From: Acidobacteriaceae bacterium
GTDB taxonomy: Bacteria; Acidobacteriota; Terriglobia; Terriglobales; Acidobacteriaceae
Assembly: GCA_027452245.1 (NCBI GenBank)
Contig: DAIDGW010000182.1
Coordinates: forward strand, 1-64,000
Length of the DNA: 64,000 nt
Direction: 5' to 3'
In this document: positions 1 to 9,320 of the stretch, piece after piece
Numbering within the stretch: the first letter of the stretch is position 1
How the letters are laid out: each line of letters begins with the position of its first letter
Translations under genes and position numbers: made by a program
Notes under the pieces: model-generated
The model's input: only the letters and a program-made list of their open reading frames with translations
Databases searched by the model: none
Told to the model about the DNA's origin: nothing

Positions 1-1190
1 ATGTCATAAAGCGCGCTCGGCCAGACTTCCCATCCCAGATCTGTTTTCGGACCCTGCTCGCCTCCCACCATCTTCACCGGAAATAGCCAATCCTGCATGC
101 TCAATACCCTTTCCAGCGCTCCCGGAGCGCTACAAATCGTCCGATAGTACAGGTTGATACCCACGAAATCCAGCGGCGCCTTGATCTTCTCCATGTCACC
201 CGATCTGATTCCCATCGCCATCTCGGGAAAGAACGCTAGCCCTTCTTTCGGATATCGTCCCTTCAGCGCCGTTTCCAGGAACCACGCATTGGTAACCGCA
301 TGCGTGCGCTCAGCCGCTTGCTGGTCTGCTTCGGAATTCGTCGCCGGCTCGCATGGGGACATGCTGAATGCGGTGCCGATCCTCGCAGTCGGACGCGCCG
401 CCTTGAGCGCTCGGAATCCTGTGCCCTGCGCCAGATTGACCACGTGCGATGCCCTCAGGAAATCCAGCAGGCTGTGCTTTCCCGGCGCGAGCGTGCCCTC
501 CGCATAACCCAGCCCCACAAATGCTGCGGGTTCATTGAGCAAGATCCAATCCGAAACCCGATCGCCCAAGTCTCGACCAATCACTTCGACATAATCCGCA
601 TAACGCTCCGCCGTATCCCGGTTCGGCCAGCCACCCGCATCTTCCAGCGCCTGCGGTAAGTCCCAGTGATATAGCGTTACAAGCGGACGAATCTTCGCCT
701 CCAGCAGAGCATCGACGAGTCGGCTGTAATAATCCATCCCAGATGCCTTGACTGGACCTGACCCGTTGGGCTGGATGCGCGGCCATGAAATCGAAAACCG
801 GTAGCTACTCAGACTTATGGCCTGCGCCAGCGCAATGTCCTCCTGCCAGCGATGGTAAGAGTCGCACGCTACGTCGCCTGTGTCGCCATTCTTTATCTTC
901 CCGCGGGTGTGCGTGAATGTGTCCCAGATCGAAAGTCCTTTCCCATCTTCCTTCCATGCTCCTTCAATCTGGTAAGACGATGTCGCCGCGCCCCAATGGA
1001 AATCTTTGGGAAACTTGAAGCCTGCCGCGGCCTGCATCAACTCCGCCACACTTTCGGTGTAGCTTTTGCGCATATACGGAGATGACGTCTCCCGAGACTT
1101 GACGCAGGATGTAAGAAAAGAAGCGGGAACGCCGGCCACAGCGGTGGCACCCACAGCCGATTGCAGAAATTTTCGGCGGTTCAGGCGCAA
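1..1190 (-). CDS. GH1 family beta-glucosidase, Tat-exported, C-terminus cut by window edge
   Basis: Glycoside hydrolase family 1 enzyme, expected to release glucose or galactose from beta-linked oligosaccharides. 396 residues are visible and the end lies beyond base 1. Visible: WGAATSSYQIEGAW near residues 66-80, SSYRFSISWPR near 128-138, YHWDLPQ near 174-180, and WILLNEP with the family's acid/base Glu at about 220. The nucleophile motif (TENG) would fall outside the window. The frame has no usable ATG before residue 40; a TTG at 1190 preceded by GGGAG gives an N-terminus with a twin-arginine signal (RRKFLQSA), a hydrophobic stretch and a lipobox-like LTSC at 26-29. I infer Tat export, perhaps as a lipoprotein. 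The alternative ATG at 1073 would remove the signal. The family is certain; the start is inferred. Confidence 0.88.
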   Translation of the reverse strand, partial: MRLNRRKFLQSAVGATAVAGVPASFLTSCVKSRETSSPYMRKSYTESVAELMQAAAGFKFPKDFHWGAATSSYQIEGAWKEDGKGLSIWDTFTHTRGKIKNGDTGDVACDSYHRWQEDIALAQAISLSSYRFSISWPRIQPNGSGPVKASGMDYYSRLVDALLEAKIRPLVTLYHWDLPQALEDAGGWPNRDTAERYADYVEVIGRDLGDRVSDWILLNEPAAFVGLGYAEGTLAPGKHSLLDFLRASHVVNLAQGTGFRALKAARPTARIGTAFSMSPCEPATNSEADQQAAERTHAVTNAWFLETALKGRYPKEGLAFFPEMAMGIRSGDMEKIKAPLDFVGINLYYRTICSAPGALERVLSMQDWLFPVKMVGGEQGPKTDLGWEVWPSALYD

Positions 1191-1374
1191 GCTCGACTCA
1201 TGCTCCCGCTCACGCTGTTTTCACTTTCCATGAGAATTCGCTGTGGCTTGGCAATCGGGTGCCATTCTACAAGATGTTTTGCAGGCCCAATGGAGGTGCA
1301 AGTTGATGAAAGGAGCACTCCTTTCCGCCCAGAAACGAATTTGCCATCCATACTCTCCGCGCGGAACGCTGCTT

Positions 1375-2943
1375 CTAGCTCGGATTCAGGCTGTCGTACT
1401 CCTTCCACAACGTATCTGCGGCGGCGCGATAAATCACGTATCCGCTTCCAACATCCGAAATTTCGCGGAACAGCAACTCTCCATTGCCATCGCCATCCGC
1501 ATCCACCGCATCGATCAACTCGAGTTGTGGCGTCACATCGAGATGGTACTTATCGGTGATTCCCGCATACAGCTTGTGCAGGTTGCTGTAGATATCAGTT
1601 CGCGCTACCAAGGTGACGTAATACCGCATGGGCCCCGCGGAATCCGTGCTCTTCGCGCTTTTCGGAGCTTGCGCCTCGGCACTCAACACCAGCACTGGCT
1701 GGTTATTGCCCCACAGATCGAACACCCGCATCTGGACATTTTCCAGTTCCAGTTGCGGAACCTTCGGCGTCGTTTTGCGATGCTGTCCCGTTTTTGAACT
1801 CTTGCTGGTGGGCTCGATTGATGCCTCCATTGCTTTAGCTTGCTTCTGCAGGTATACCTGCAACTCCTGCTTGGCCAAATCGGTCATCTGCTTCTGCCGT
1901 TCCTCGGCTTCGCCCTTATCGAATTGGAATTCATAAGGTATTGGTAATGGCCCGCCAGCATCGGAAATTGCCGGAATTAGCTGCACATCTTCCAGGGGAT
2001 TCTTCGCGGCACTGCTCCCCATCGCACTTGCCTTCACGATTGCTGCTCCGTTCGCATCCGCGCGAGAATATCCCGGCACATCGTCGTCTTCCGGCAAGGG
2101 CTGGGTCGGCTTGCCTCGCCGCAGGCGCGGACGATAAGTATCCTCGCTCGAACCGCCCTGGGCCGCTGAGGAAACCGGAGCCGCAGTACTCGGCGCCGCC
2201 TTCGCTGCGGTCGTTCCCGATGGCTTCGCACTTCCTGAACTTCCCGCTGGTGCGGCACCCGCTCCGCTCCCGCTCGGCGCGCTTGCTGCCGGTGGATTTT
2301 GGGACGCGGTGCTTGTCTCCCCATCACGCCGCGTCAGCCGCGGACGATCATCATCCTCGGAACTCGATCCGGATCCGCTGGATTTCGGACCAGACGTTCC
2401 CGAACTTGCCGCAGGTGAATTGGACGACGCCGGCATGCTCTTTTCCGATCCTGGCCGCGTCAGCCGTGGCGGACCATCATCCGGATCCAGTCCTCGTGGC
2501 TTGTTCTCCGCCGTTAGGATCTTTCTTGCCGGCTCGGAACCTGCTGGTAGCCAAACTCCCGTGCCCAGCCACGGAACCGCGACATTCACCGCTTGGCTCC
2601 GCAGTGCTCCGTTAATCGTGAACAATCCCAGCGATTTCCCTGTCTTCTCACCTTCATACACCGTGCCCACATCCAGCGCCATCGGTACCGGAGACGCCTT
2701 GTAAACCGACGCGTCATGGAACTTGCCGTCGATCATGATGGCGATCGGAACCAGGGTCGCGTGGCCCTTCGCCGTCATCCGCAGTAATCCCACGGCTCTG
2801 GGACCCTTATCCGGCTTGGCCTTCGGACGCCCTTTTTCTACCTGAAGAAAGTCGGGCTGCTCTTCCTGCGCCATTGTGCATAGCGGTGCGAACACTCCAG
2901 CCGCACAGATGACGGCCAGCGTCGACCGGTATAACATCTTCAT
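1375..2943 (-). CDS. Secreted hypothetical protein with low-complexity linker and repeated RPRL motif
   Basis: Not recognised as a named family. The open frame extends upstream to 3096, but the ATG at 2943 gives a good signal peptide (about residues 1-25, ending CTMAQ), so I use 522 aa. Residues 45-150 form a compact N-terminal part. Residues 155-295 are Ser/Ala/Pro/Gly-rich and carry an acidic-then-basic motif three times (GPPRLTRPG about 157-165, DDDRPRLTRRDG about 197-208, EDTYRPRLRRGKP about 267-279), plus a degenerate fourth copy near 285-294. The C-terminal 180 residues end in a module containing DADGDGNGELLFRE, an EF-hand- or FG-GAP-like Asp-rich loop. It probably acts in the periplasm or outside the cell. 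It is divergent from bcp, with a 70-bp shared upstream region. Confidence 0.75.
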   Translation of the reverse strand: MKMLYRSTLAVICAAGVFAPLCTMAQEEQPDFLQVEKGRPKAKPDKGPRAVGLLRMTAKGHATLVPIAIMIDGKFHDASVYKASPVPMALDVGTVYEGEKTGKSLGLFTINGALRSQAVNVAVPWLGTGVWLPAGSEPARKILTAENKPRGLDPDDGPPRLTRPGSEKSMPASSNSPAASSGTSGPKSSGSGSSSEDDDRPRLTRRDGETSTASQNPPAASAPSGSGAGAAPAGSSGSAKPSGTTAAKAAPSTAAPVSSAAQGGSSEDTYRPRLRRGKPTQPLPEDDDVPGYSRADANGAAIVKASAMGSSAAKNPLEDVQLIPAISDAGGPLPIPYEFQFDKGEAEERQKQMTDLAKQELQVYLQKQAKAMEASIEPTSKSSKTGQHRKTTPKVPQLELENVQMRVFDLWGNNQPVLVLSAEAQAPKSAKSTDSAGPMRYYVTLVARTDIYSNLHKLYAGITDKYHLDVTPQLELIDAVDADGDGNGELLFREISDVGSGYVIYRAAADTLWKEYDSLNPS

Positions 2944-3013
2944 CAAGGCGGATCCCCGGCCCGCAACCCCACGGCCGCGTGCCGTCATCGCTCCACTGGG
3001 AAGAGAGATTCTC

Positions 3014-3487
3014 ATGAATATCAATGATAAAGCGCCTGAGTTTACTTTGCAGGACGAGAACGGAAACGAAGTCTCCCTGAAGAGCCTGCGCGGCAAAACC
3101 GTCGTCCTGTATTTCTACCCTCGCGCCGATACTCCCGGATGCACCGTCGAAGCCTGTGGTTTCCGCGATACCTACAAAAAGATTCAGAAAACCGGTGCCC
3201 TAATCTATGGCATTTCGCCGGATACTCCGAAGGCGCAGAAAAAATTCCAGGACAAGTTCACTCTGCCTTTCAACCTCCTTGCCGATGCCGACAAGAAAGT
3301 CGCAAATGCTTACGGGGTTGTTCAGGAAAAGAACATGTATGGGAAAAAGGTCATGGGAATCGCCCGCACTACATTCATCATCGGCACGGACGGCAAAATC
3401 GAACACATATTTGCCAAGGTCAAACCTGAAGGCCACGCTGAAGAAGTCTTGGCCTATTTGAAAGAAACCGCCAAGGGCGCCGCTTAG
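3014..3487 (+). CDS. bcp: Thiol peroxidase Bcp/PrxQ (peroxiredoxin)
   Basis: Thioredoxin-dependent peroxiredoxin of the Bcp/PrxQ class; reduces H2O2 and organic hydroperoxides in the cytoplasm. 157 aa, the usual length. The active site reads PRADTPGCTVEACGFRD: peroxidatic Cys followed five residues later by the resolving Cys, the atypical 2-Cys arrangement of PrxQ. The later conserved Arg is present in GIARTTFIIG. The ATG at 3014 has a purine-rich ribosome site (GGAAGAGAG) just upstream, and an in-frame upstream extension to 2876 has no supporting homology. Monocistronic, divergent from the secreted protein upstream. Confidence 0.95.
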   Translation: MNINDKAPEFTLQDENGNEVSLKSLRGKTVVLYFYPRADTPGCTVEACGFRDTYKKIQKTGALIYGISPDTPKAQKKFQDKFTLPFNLLADADKKVANAYGVVQEKNMYGKKVMGIARTTFIIGTDGKIEHIFAKVKPEGHAEEVLAYLKETAKGAA

Positions 3488-3536
3488 GAGGTACTGATCG
3501 GCATATCTGACTACCGCGGTGCTTTAGAGCGGGCTA

Positions 3537-4274
3537 GTGTCTTGCATGGAACCGAACTGGCGCCCGGACTGCGGATTTGACTCATCACCCACTAGCTTGT
3601 CTCTCGCCTTTTCAATTCGATCTCTTCGCGTTCTCGAACGGCGATTCTTTAATCGCGATGCCCGTCGGGTCGCCCACGACCTTCTTGGCAAAATTCTGAT
3701 TCGCCAGGAAAGCCGCCGGATTCGCGCCGGACGCATCGTGGAACTCGAAGCCTATCTCGGCACGCAGGATCCTGCCGCCCATGCTGCCGCCGGCAAAACG
3801 GCCCGAAATGCCGTGATCTTCGGACCTCCCGGGCACGCTTACGTGTATCTCATCTACGGCAATCATTACTGCCTGAATGTTTCCTGCGAGCCCGAGGGCC
3901 AAGCCGGATGCGTTCTTTTCCGCGCCCTTGAACCGCTCGCCGGAATCCCCGCCATGGCGGCCGCCCGGGAGCTCACCATCGACCATCCCCGCAATCTTCG
4001 TAATCTCACCAGCGGCCCCGGTCGCCTCGCACAGGCATTCGGCATCACTCGTACCCGCGACAACGGATGCGATCTGATCTCCTGCAAATCCAGCCTGTGG
4101 CTTGCCTCTGACAATTTCCGTCCGGCTGGCATCCTGACCAGCCCCCGCATCGGCATCACAAAGGCTCCAGATGAGCTTCTCCGATTTTTCCTTGCCGGAA
4201 ATCCTTTCGTCTCCGGCAGGAAAACTGTGTCCGATCAGCCTCTCCGCCACACGATTCCTACGCGGAGCGGTTAA
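3537..4274 (+). CDS. 3-methyladenine DNA glycosylase (AAG/MPG family)
   Basis: Monofunctional base-excision repair glycosylase removing alkylated and deaminated purines. Landmarks of the AAG/Mpg fold are visible: FFNRDARRVAHDLLGKIL near residue 37, GRIVELEAYLGTQDPAAHA near 65-83 (the family's catalytic Glu lies in the VELEAY stretch), AYVYLIYGNHYCLNV near 100-114, and NLTSGPGRLAQAFGI near 155-169. The first possible start is GTG at 3537, with ATG at 3546. About 30 N-terminal residues have no family counterpart, so a later start is possible. The stop is followed two bases later by the prmC start, suggesting coupled expression. Confidence 0.92.
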   Translation: MSCMEPNWRPDCGFDSSPTSLSLAFSIRSLRVLERRFFNRDARRVAHDLLGKILIRQESRRIRAGRIVELEAYLGTQDPAAHAAAGKTARNAVIFGPPGHAYVYLIYGNHYCLNVSCEPEGQAGCVLFRALEPLAGIPAMAAARELTIDHPRNLRNLTSGPGRLAQAFGITRTRDNGCDLISCKSSLWLASDNFRPAGILTSPRIGITKAPDELLRFFLAGNPFVSGRKTVSDQPLRHTIPTRSG

Positions 4275-4276
4275 AA

Positions 4277-5137
4277 TTGCGCGTGCTGCTGAAGCAAGCT
4301 CTGCAATCGTCGATCGCGCGGCTCACGAACGAGCACGTCCCCTCGCCACGGATGAACGCCGAACTCCTGCTGATGTTTACCCTCGGCTGCGATCGCGCCT
4401 ACCTCTACGCTCATCCAGAGCGCGATCTAACCGCCGATGAAACCGTGCGCTACGACGCAGCCCTTGCCGAGCGCGCCCGCGGCGTCCCCGCCCAATACAT
4501 TACCGGTCATCAGGAATTCTGGGGCATGGACTTCATCGTGAGTCCCTCTGTCCTCATCCCGCGCCCCGAAACCGAACATCTCGTCGAAGCCGTACTGCAT
4601 CGTGTCGGCTCCGGATCTTCATCCGCTAAGCTTCGCATCGTCGATGTGGGCACGGGTTCCGGATGCATTGCGCTTGCTCTTGCGAAAGAGTTCCCACAGG
4701 CCGAAATCCATGCCACAGATATCTCGCCCGCCGCGCTCGAAATCGCTCGCGCCAACGCTGTCCGCCATCAACTTGCCGATCGCATTCGATTCCACGAATC
4801 CGACCTGCTCGCCGAACTCCGTGCAAATTATTTTGACTTCGTGGTGAGCAATCCGCCGTACGTTGGAGAATCAGAGTCCGATCAGGTCCAACTGGAAGTC
4901 CGCAAGTTCGAGCCGCGCAACGCGGTCTTCGCCGGACCCACAGGAACAGAAATCATTGCCCATCTGATCCCGCAAGCACGCTCCGCGCTGAAACCGGGTG
5001 GTTGGCTCATCTTCGAAATCAGCGGAACAATTGTCGAACCTGTGAAGGAACTCTTGGCTGGCTGGAACGAACTGGAAATTATGAACGACCTGCAATCCAT
5101 CCCCCGTATCGCACAGGGGAGGAAAATGAATAGCTAA
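4277..5137 (+). CDS. prmC: Peptide chain release factor N5-glutamine methyltransferase PrmC (HemK)
   Basis: Methylates the Gln of the GGQ motif of release factors 1 and 2 using SAM. 286 aa, normal for the family. An N-terminal helical domain (1-85) is followed by a Rossmann methyltransferase with IVDVGTGSGCIALALA (SAM loop, about 121-136), an acidic residue in HATDIS (about 145-150), and the hallmark SNPPY (191-195), which binds the substrate amide. The start is a TTG at 4277 directly after the glycosylase stop; a GTG two codons later is the alternative. It ends convergently with purF, separated by 48 bp with no convincing terminator. Confidence 0.95.
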   Translation: MRVLLKQALQSSIARLTNEHVPSPRMNAELLLMFTLGCDRAYLYAHPERDLTADETVRYDAALAERARGVPAQYITGHQEFWGMDFIVSPSVLIPRPETEHLVEAVLHRVGSGSSSAKLRIVDVGTGSGCIALALAKEFPQAEIHATDISPAALEIARANAVRHQLADRIRFHESDLLAELRANYFDFVVSNPPYVGESESDQVQLEVRKFEPRNAVFAGPTGTEIIAHLIPQARSALKPGGWLIFEISGTIVEPVKELLAGWNELEIMNDLQSIPRIAQGRKMNS

Positions 5138-5185
5138 CCCTGTCATCCTACGGCCCGAGCTTGGCGCCAACGGTTCTACGCACCT

Positions 5186-6610
5186 TTACCCCTGCACCGC
5201 CGCTGGCTGGATCTCTTCCACGTCCACAATCTGCGTCGGATACTTCCCGGTGTAACAGGCCGAACAATAGCTGGCGACTTCGCCTTCGCCGCAGGCCTTC
5301 TTCAACCCGCCAACCGAAAGATACGCCAACGAATCTGCGCCAATATACTCCCGGATTTCCTCCACAGACTTATTTGCCGCAATCAGCTGCTTCTTTGAGG
5401 GAGTATCCACGCCATAAAAACACGGCGAAATCGTCGGCGGACACGAAATCCGCATGTGCACTTCCTTTGCACCCGCATTGCGGATCATGCGCACGATCTT
5501 GCGACTGGTTGTGCCTCGGACGATCGAATCGTCAATCAGCACCACGCGCTTGCCTTCCAGCAGCGACCGCACCGGATTCAGTTTCAGTTTCACTCCGAAA
5601 TCGCGTACGTTCTGGCTCGGCTCGATAAAGGTCCGGCCCACGTAATGGTTACGGATCAGCGCAAACCGGAACGGGATCCCGCTCTCGGCCGAATACCCCA
5701 TGGCCGCCGTAACCCCCGAATCCGGCACCGGCACCACCAGATCCGCTTCGACCGGTGCCTCGATCGCCAGTTCCCGGCCCAATTGCTCGCGACTGGTCTG
5801 CACCGCGCGCCCGAAAACCATGCTGTCTGGACGCGAAAAATACACATGTTCGAAGATGCAGCTCGATTGCGGAGCCGCCGTCGAATAGAAGCGCGATGTA
5901 ATTCCCTCCGGGCCGACCACGATCAACTCGCCCGGCTTCACTTCTCGCACATACTCGGCCCCAATCAGATCAAATGCGCACGTCTCCGACGCAAACACAA
6001 TCGTGTCTCGCTTCTGGTCCGGAGCCACAATGCGCCCCATTGCCAGCGGACGAAATCCCCGCGGATCCCGTGCCGCAAAAATCCGGTCGTTACTCATCAT
6101 CACCAGCGAAAACGCGCCTTCTACCCTTCGCAGTGCATCCGCCATCGCTTCCGGCAGCGTCTGCTCTTTCGAAAGCGCTATCAGGTGCACGATCACTTCC
6201 GTATCGCTGTTGGTCTGGAAAATCGATCCCTGGCTCTCCAGACGTGCCCGGACCTGCATCCCGTTGACCAGGTTTCCGTTATGCGCCACCGCAATCGCAC
6301 CCTTGTTCGACTGCACCAGGATGGGCTGCGCGTTCAACAGGGCCGAATCGCCCGCTGTCGAATAGCGAGTGTGCCCGATGGCCAGCGTGCCGCGCAGTTG
6401 TGCCAGCACATCTTCCGTGAAGATGTCCGCCACCAGCCCCATGGCCTTGTGGACGCGCGAGATCATTCCGTCCGAACTAACAATGCCCGCCGACTCCTGC
6501 CCGCGATGCTGAAGAGCATGCAGCCCCAGGTAGGCAAGCTTCTCCGCCTCAGCATGGGCGAAGATTGCCACTACCCCGCACTCGTCATGGAATTTGTCCG
6601 ATTTCACCAT
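5186..6610 (-). CDS. purF: Amidophosphoribosyltransferase PurF
   Basis: First committed enzyme of purine synthesis: PRPP + Gln to phosphoribosylamine. 474 aa. Cys11 (HDECGVVAIF) is the Ntn nucleophile after removal of a short propeptide, so this is the Bacillus-type enzyme. Visible: GHTRYST and NGNLVN in the glutaminase half, and the PRPP loop VVLIDDSIVRGTT in the phosphoribosyltransferase half. Cysteines near the C-terminus (CSACYTG, plus earlier Cys residues) match the ligands of the [4Fe-4S] cluster of this class. ATG at 6610 has AAGGG seven bases upstream. It lies 95 bp downstream of purL on the same strand, probably co-transcribed. Confidence 0.97.
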   Translation of the reverse strand: MVKSDKFHDECGVVAIFAHAEAEKLAYLGLHALQHRGQESAGIVSSDGMISRVHKAMGLVADIFTEDVLAQLRGTLAIGHTRYSTAGDSALLNAQPILVQSNKGAIAVAHNGNLVNGMQVRARLESQGSIFQTNSDTEVIVHLIALSKEQTLPEAMADALRRVEGAFSLVMMSNDRIFAARDPRGFRPLAMGRIVAPDQKRDTIVFASETCAFDLIGAEYVREVKPGELIVVGPEGITSRFYSTAAPQSSCIFEHVYFSRPDSMVFGRAVQTSREQLGRELAIEAPVEADLVVPVPDSGVTAAMGYSAESGIPFRFALIRNHYVGRTFIEPSQNVRDFGVKLKLNPVRSLLEGKRVVLIDDSIVRGTTSRKIVRMIRNAGAKEVHMRISCPPTISPCFYGVDTPSKKQLIAANKSVEEIREYIGADSLAYLSVGGLKKACGEGEVASYCSACYTGKYPTQIVDVEEIQPAAVQG

Positions 6611-6705
6611 GTTGGCCCTTAACCCTACCCCCGGTCCGCGATTCGTCGTTCCAACCTGAGCGACGCGAACACGAGGAATCTGCTTTTAGCGACCACCAGC
6701 CATTT

Positions 6706-9084
6706 TCAGTCCGCCGCCACCAGTTCTTGATCCGCTTTCAACGCCGACTCCAGTGCCGACTCGTATGCCTCGCTCAGCTCGGCAACCGACGCCGATACCA
6801 CCGCCTGGCCATCGATCGAAATCTCTAAATCGCCGGGAACGGTTTGCCCGACGACGTCCGCTGACACCCCGTTTTTCCCCGCTACTTCTTTGATTCGCGC
6901 CGCATGGGCAGGGTCGCACGCGATCATGATCCGGCTCGCGTCTTCGCCAAACAACACAAATTCCAGAGGTAAGCCATTCGCCTTAACATTCACTCGTGCC
7001 CCGATATTGTTGGCAAACGCCATCTCCGCCAGCGCCACCGCCAGCCCGCCTTCGCTGCAGTCGTGCACCGACGCCGCCAGGCCCTCCTGAACCATCTGGA
7101 TCACGGCTTTCTGCAGCCCTGCCTCTTTCTCCAGATCCAGTTCCGGAGGATACCCCCAGACCGCGCCCAGAATTTCTTTGGCGTATTCCGATGAGCCGAA
7201 CTCACTCTCCACATCGGTCATATCTGCAGCCTCGCCCGCGTGCAATAGCACAACCGTGTGTCCCGCCGACGCAAAGGGCATCTTTGCCGCCTTGTGCACA
7301 TCTTCCAGAATGCCAACTACTCCCAGTACCGGCGTGGGATAAATCCCCTCTCCCAGCGTCTCGTTGTAAAAGCTGACGTTTCCCCCGGTGATTGGCGCCT
7401 CCAGTTCCTCGCAAGCCTTCGTAATCCCATCAATGGTTTGCGAGAACTGCCACATGATGTGTGGCTTCTCCGGATTCCCAAAGTTCAGGCAATTTGTCGC
7501 GCCCACCGGAGTCGCTCCCGTACATGCCACTTTGCGCGCCGCTTCCGCCACCGCATGCATCGCGCCCAGCTTCGGATCCAGATAGCACCAGCGCCCGTTG
7601 CCGTCCAGCGCCATCGCCAGCCCGCGCTGCGATCCCTTGATGCGGATTACGCCGGCATCACCTGCTCCCGGTGCTTCGACTGTGTTGGTCTGCACCATGT
7701 GATCGTACTGCTGCCATATCCAGCGCTTGCTGCAAATGTTCGGACTCGCCAACAGCCGCCTCAATTGCCCTGTAAAATCAGGCGATTTCGGGGAGGGCAC
7801 GGCTTCAGCCGAACCGGTTGACTCAGCTGAGGAATGGGGCTTTAGCCCCTGAGATGCTGCCAAGCGAACAGTCTCCGGCATCTCTCGTGCCACCGGAGGC
7901 TCCCATCGCGTCAGCGGACGCCGATACAACGGTGCTTCATCCGTGAGCGCCGGATTTGGAATCTCCGCCACAACTTCCCCATGCTCCAGCACCCGCATCA
8001 TGTTCTCGGGAATCACCTTCCCGACTTCCACTGCGTCGAGTCCCCACTTCTCGAACACGCGCAACACTTCCTGCTCCCGTCCTTTCTGCGCCACCAACAG
8101 CATGCGTTCCTGAGACTCGCTCAGCATGATCTCGTATGGGCTCATTCCCGTCTCGCGCTGCGGCACTCGATCCATTTCAATCTGCACTCCCACCTGGCCG
8201 CGCGCTCCCATTTCGCACGTGGAACAGGTCAGTCCGGCCGCCCCCATATCCTGAATTCCCACGATCGCGCCCGTCTGCATAGCCTCCAGGCATGCCTCCA
8301 GCAGCAGTTTCTCAAGGAACGGATCCCCCACCTGAACATTCGGCCGCTTTGCCTCCGATGCCTCGCTGAATTCCTCACTGGCCATGGTCGCCCCGTGAAT
8401 CCCGTCGCGCCCCGTCTTCGCGCCAACATAAATTACCGGATTTCCCTCCCCCGCAGCCTTGGCGTAGAAGATCTGATCCTTGCGCACCAGCCCCAGCGCA
8501 AACGCATTCACCAGCGGATTCCCGGAGTAGCACGCCTCAAACTTTGTCTCTCCGCCCAGATTCGGAACGCCAAAACAATTCCCGTACGACGCAATCCCGC
8601 TGACCACGCCCTCCATTACCGAGTGATTCTTGTGAAGCTCCTTTTGGGCAAACCCCTTGGAAGCTTCAATCGGCCCAAACCGCAGCGAATCCATCACCGC
8701 CACCGGACGCGCACCCATCGTGAAAATGTCGCGCAAAATTCCACCCACCCCGGTCGTCGCTCCCTGAAACGGCTCAATAAAGCTGGGGTGATTATGCGAC
8801 TCGATCTTGAACGCGCATGCCCATCCATCGCCAATGTCGATGATGCCGGCATTCTCTCCCGGCCCTTGCACCACCAGCTTGCTGCGCGTCGGTAGCCGCT
8901 TCAGATGCACGCGCGACGACTTATACGAGCAGTGCTCGCTCCACATCACGCTGAAGATTCCCAGTTCGGTCAGCGTCGGCTCGCGGCCGCCCAGCAACTG
9001 CTTGATCTTTTCGTATTCCTCGGGCGTAAGCCCATGCTGACGGATGGTCTCCGGCGAAAAAGCAGCAGTCGTAGATGAGTTCAT
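6706..9084 (-). CDS. purL: Phosphoribosylformylglycinamidine synthase II PurL, with an in-frame palindromic insertion
   Basis: ATP-dependent amidotransferase subunit converting FGAR to FGAM in purine synthesis; small PurL type needing PurS and PurQ, which are not in this window. 792 aa from the ATG at 9084 (weak AGGG upstream); an in-frame GTG at 9108 adds eight residues. Family landmarks: [55 protein letters not shown], and the [16 protein letters not shown] segment that joins the two halves. The protein is some 40 residues longer than typical. The extra sequence lies just before that segment and is encoded by a palindromic repeat at 7790-7853, in frame. Otherwise all landmarks are intact, so it is probably functional. 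Confidence 0.96.
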   Translation of the reverse strand: MNSSTTAAFSPETIRQHGLTPEEYEKIKQLLGGREPTLTELGIFSVMWSEHCSYKSSRVHLKRLPTRSKLVVQGPGENAGIIDIGDGWACAFKIESHNHPSFIEPFQGATTGVGGILRDIFTMGARPVAVMDSLRFGPIEASKGFAQKELHKNHSVMEGVVSGIASYGNCFGVPNLGGETKFEACYSGNPLVNAFALGLVRKDQIFYAKAAGEGNPVIYVGAKTGRDGIHGATMASEEFSEASEAKRPNVQVGDPFLEKLLLEACLEAMQTGAIVGIQDMGAAGLTCSTCEMGARGQVGVQIEMDRVPQRETGMSPYEIMLSESQERMLLVAQKGREQEVLRVFEKWGLDAVEVGKVIPENMMRVLEHGEVVAEIPNPALTDEAPLYRRPLTRWEPPVAREMPETVRLAASQGLKPHSSAESTGSAEAVPSPKSPDFTGQLRRLLASPNICSKRWIWQQYDHMVQTNTVEAPGAGDAGVIRIKGSQRGLAMALDGNGRWCYLDPKLGAMHAVAEAARKVACTGATPVGATNCLNFGNPEKPHIMWQFSQTIDGITKACEELEAPITGGNVSFYNETLGEGIYPTPVLGVVGILEDVHKAAKMPFASAGHTVVLLHAGEAADMTDVESEFGSSEYAKEILGAVWGYPPELDLEKEAGLQKAVIQMVQEGLAASVHDCSEGGLAVALAEMAFANNIGARVNVKANGLPLEFVLFGEDASRIMIACDPAHAARIKEVAGKNGVSADVVGQTVPGDLEISIDGQAVVSASVAELSEAYESALESALKADQELVAAD
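7790..7853. repeat. REP-like palindromic element inserted in frame in purL
   Basis: A 64-bp stretch packed with perfect palindromes: CGGCTTCAGCCG (7800-7811, stem 5), AACCGGTT (7812-7819), CTCAGCTGAG (7822-7831) and GGGGCTTTAGCCCC (7836-7849, stem 6 with a TT loop). It resembles the short dispersed 'gggctaaagccc...ggctgaagcc' repeats I associate with Terriglobia genomes (inference from memory). Read on the minus strand it encodes about 21 residues of a Ser/Ala/Pro-rich linker in PurL. No second copy was seen in the window. Confidence 0.7.
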
Positions 9085-9320
9085 GGGAAACCCTATTGTC
9101 GCATCCACCGCAGACAGTTACCAGCCCAGACTGAACAGAGCCGATAGCTATTTCTGCTCGTCAACCTCCCTGGTGAATTGCACCATGAGACATTAGGCAG
9201 CGTTCGAAAAGTCATTGGAGCAACGAGATTACACGAACGCCCACTCCCTTAACGGCAATAGCAGATTCCTGATTGCTGAACCTTTGGAGCACAAGTTTGT
9301 GACGATGCCCCTGCAGTCTG

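Noticed and set aside
5456-6622. Forward open frame of 388 codons over purF
   Set aside because: purF on the reverse strand has complete motifs; this frame is Arg/His-rich and motif-free.
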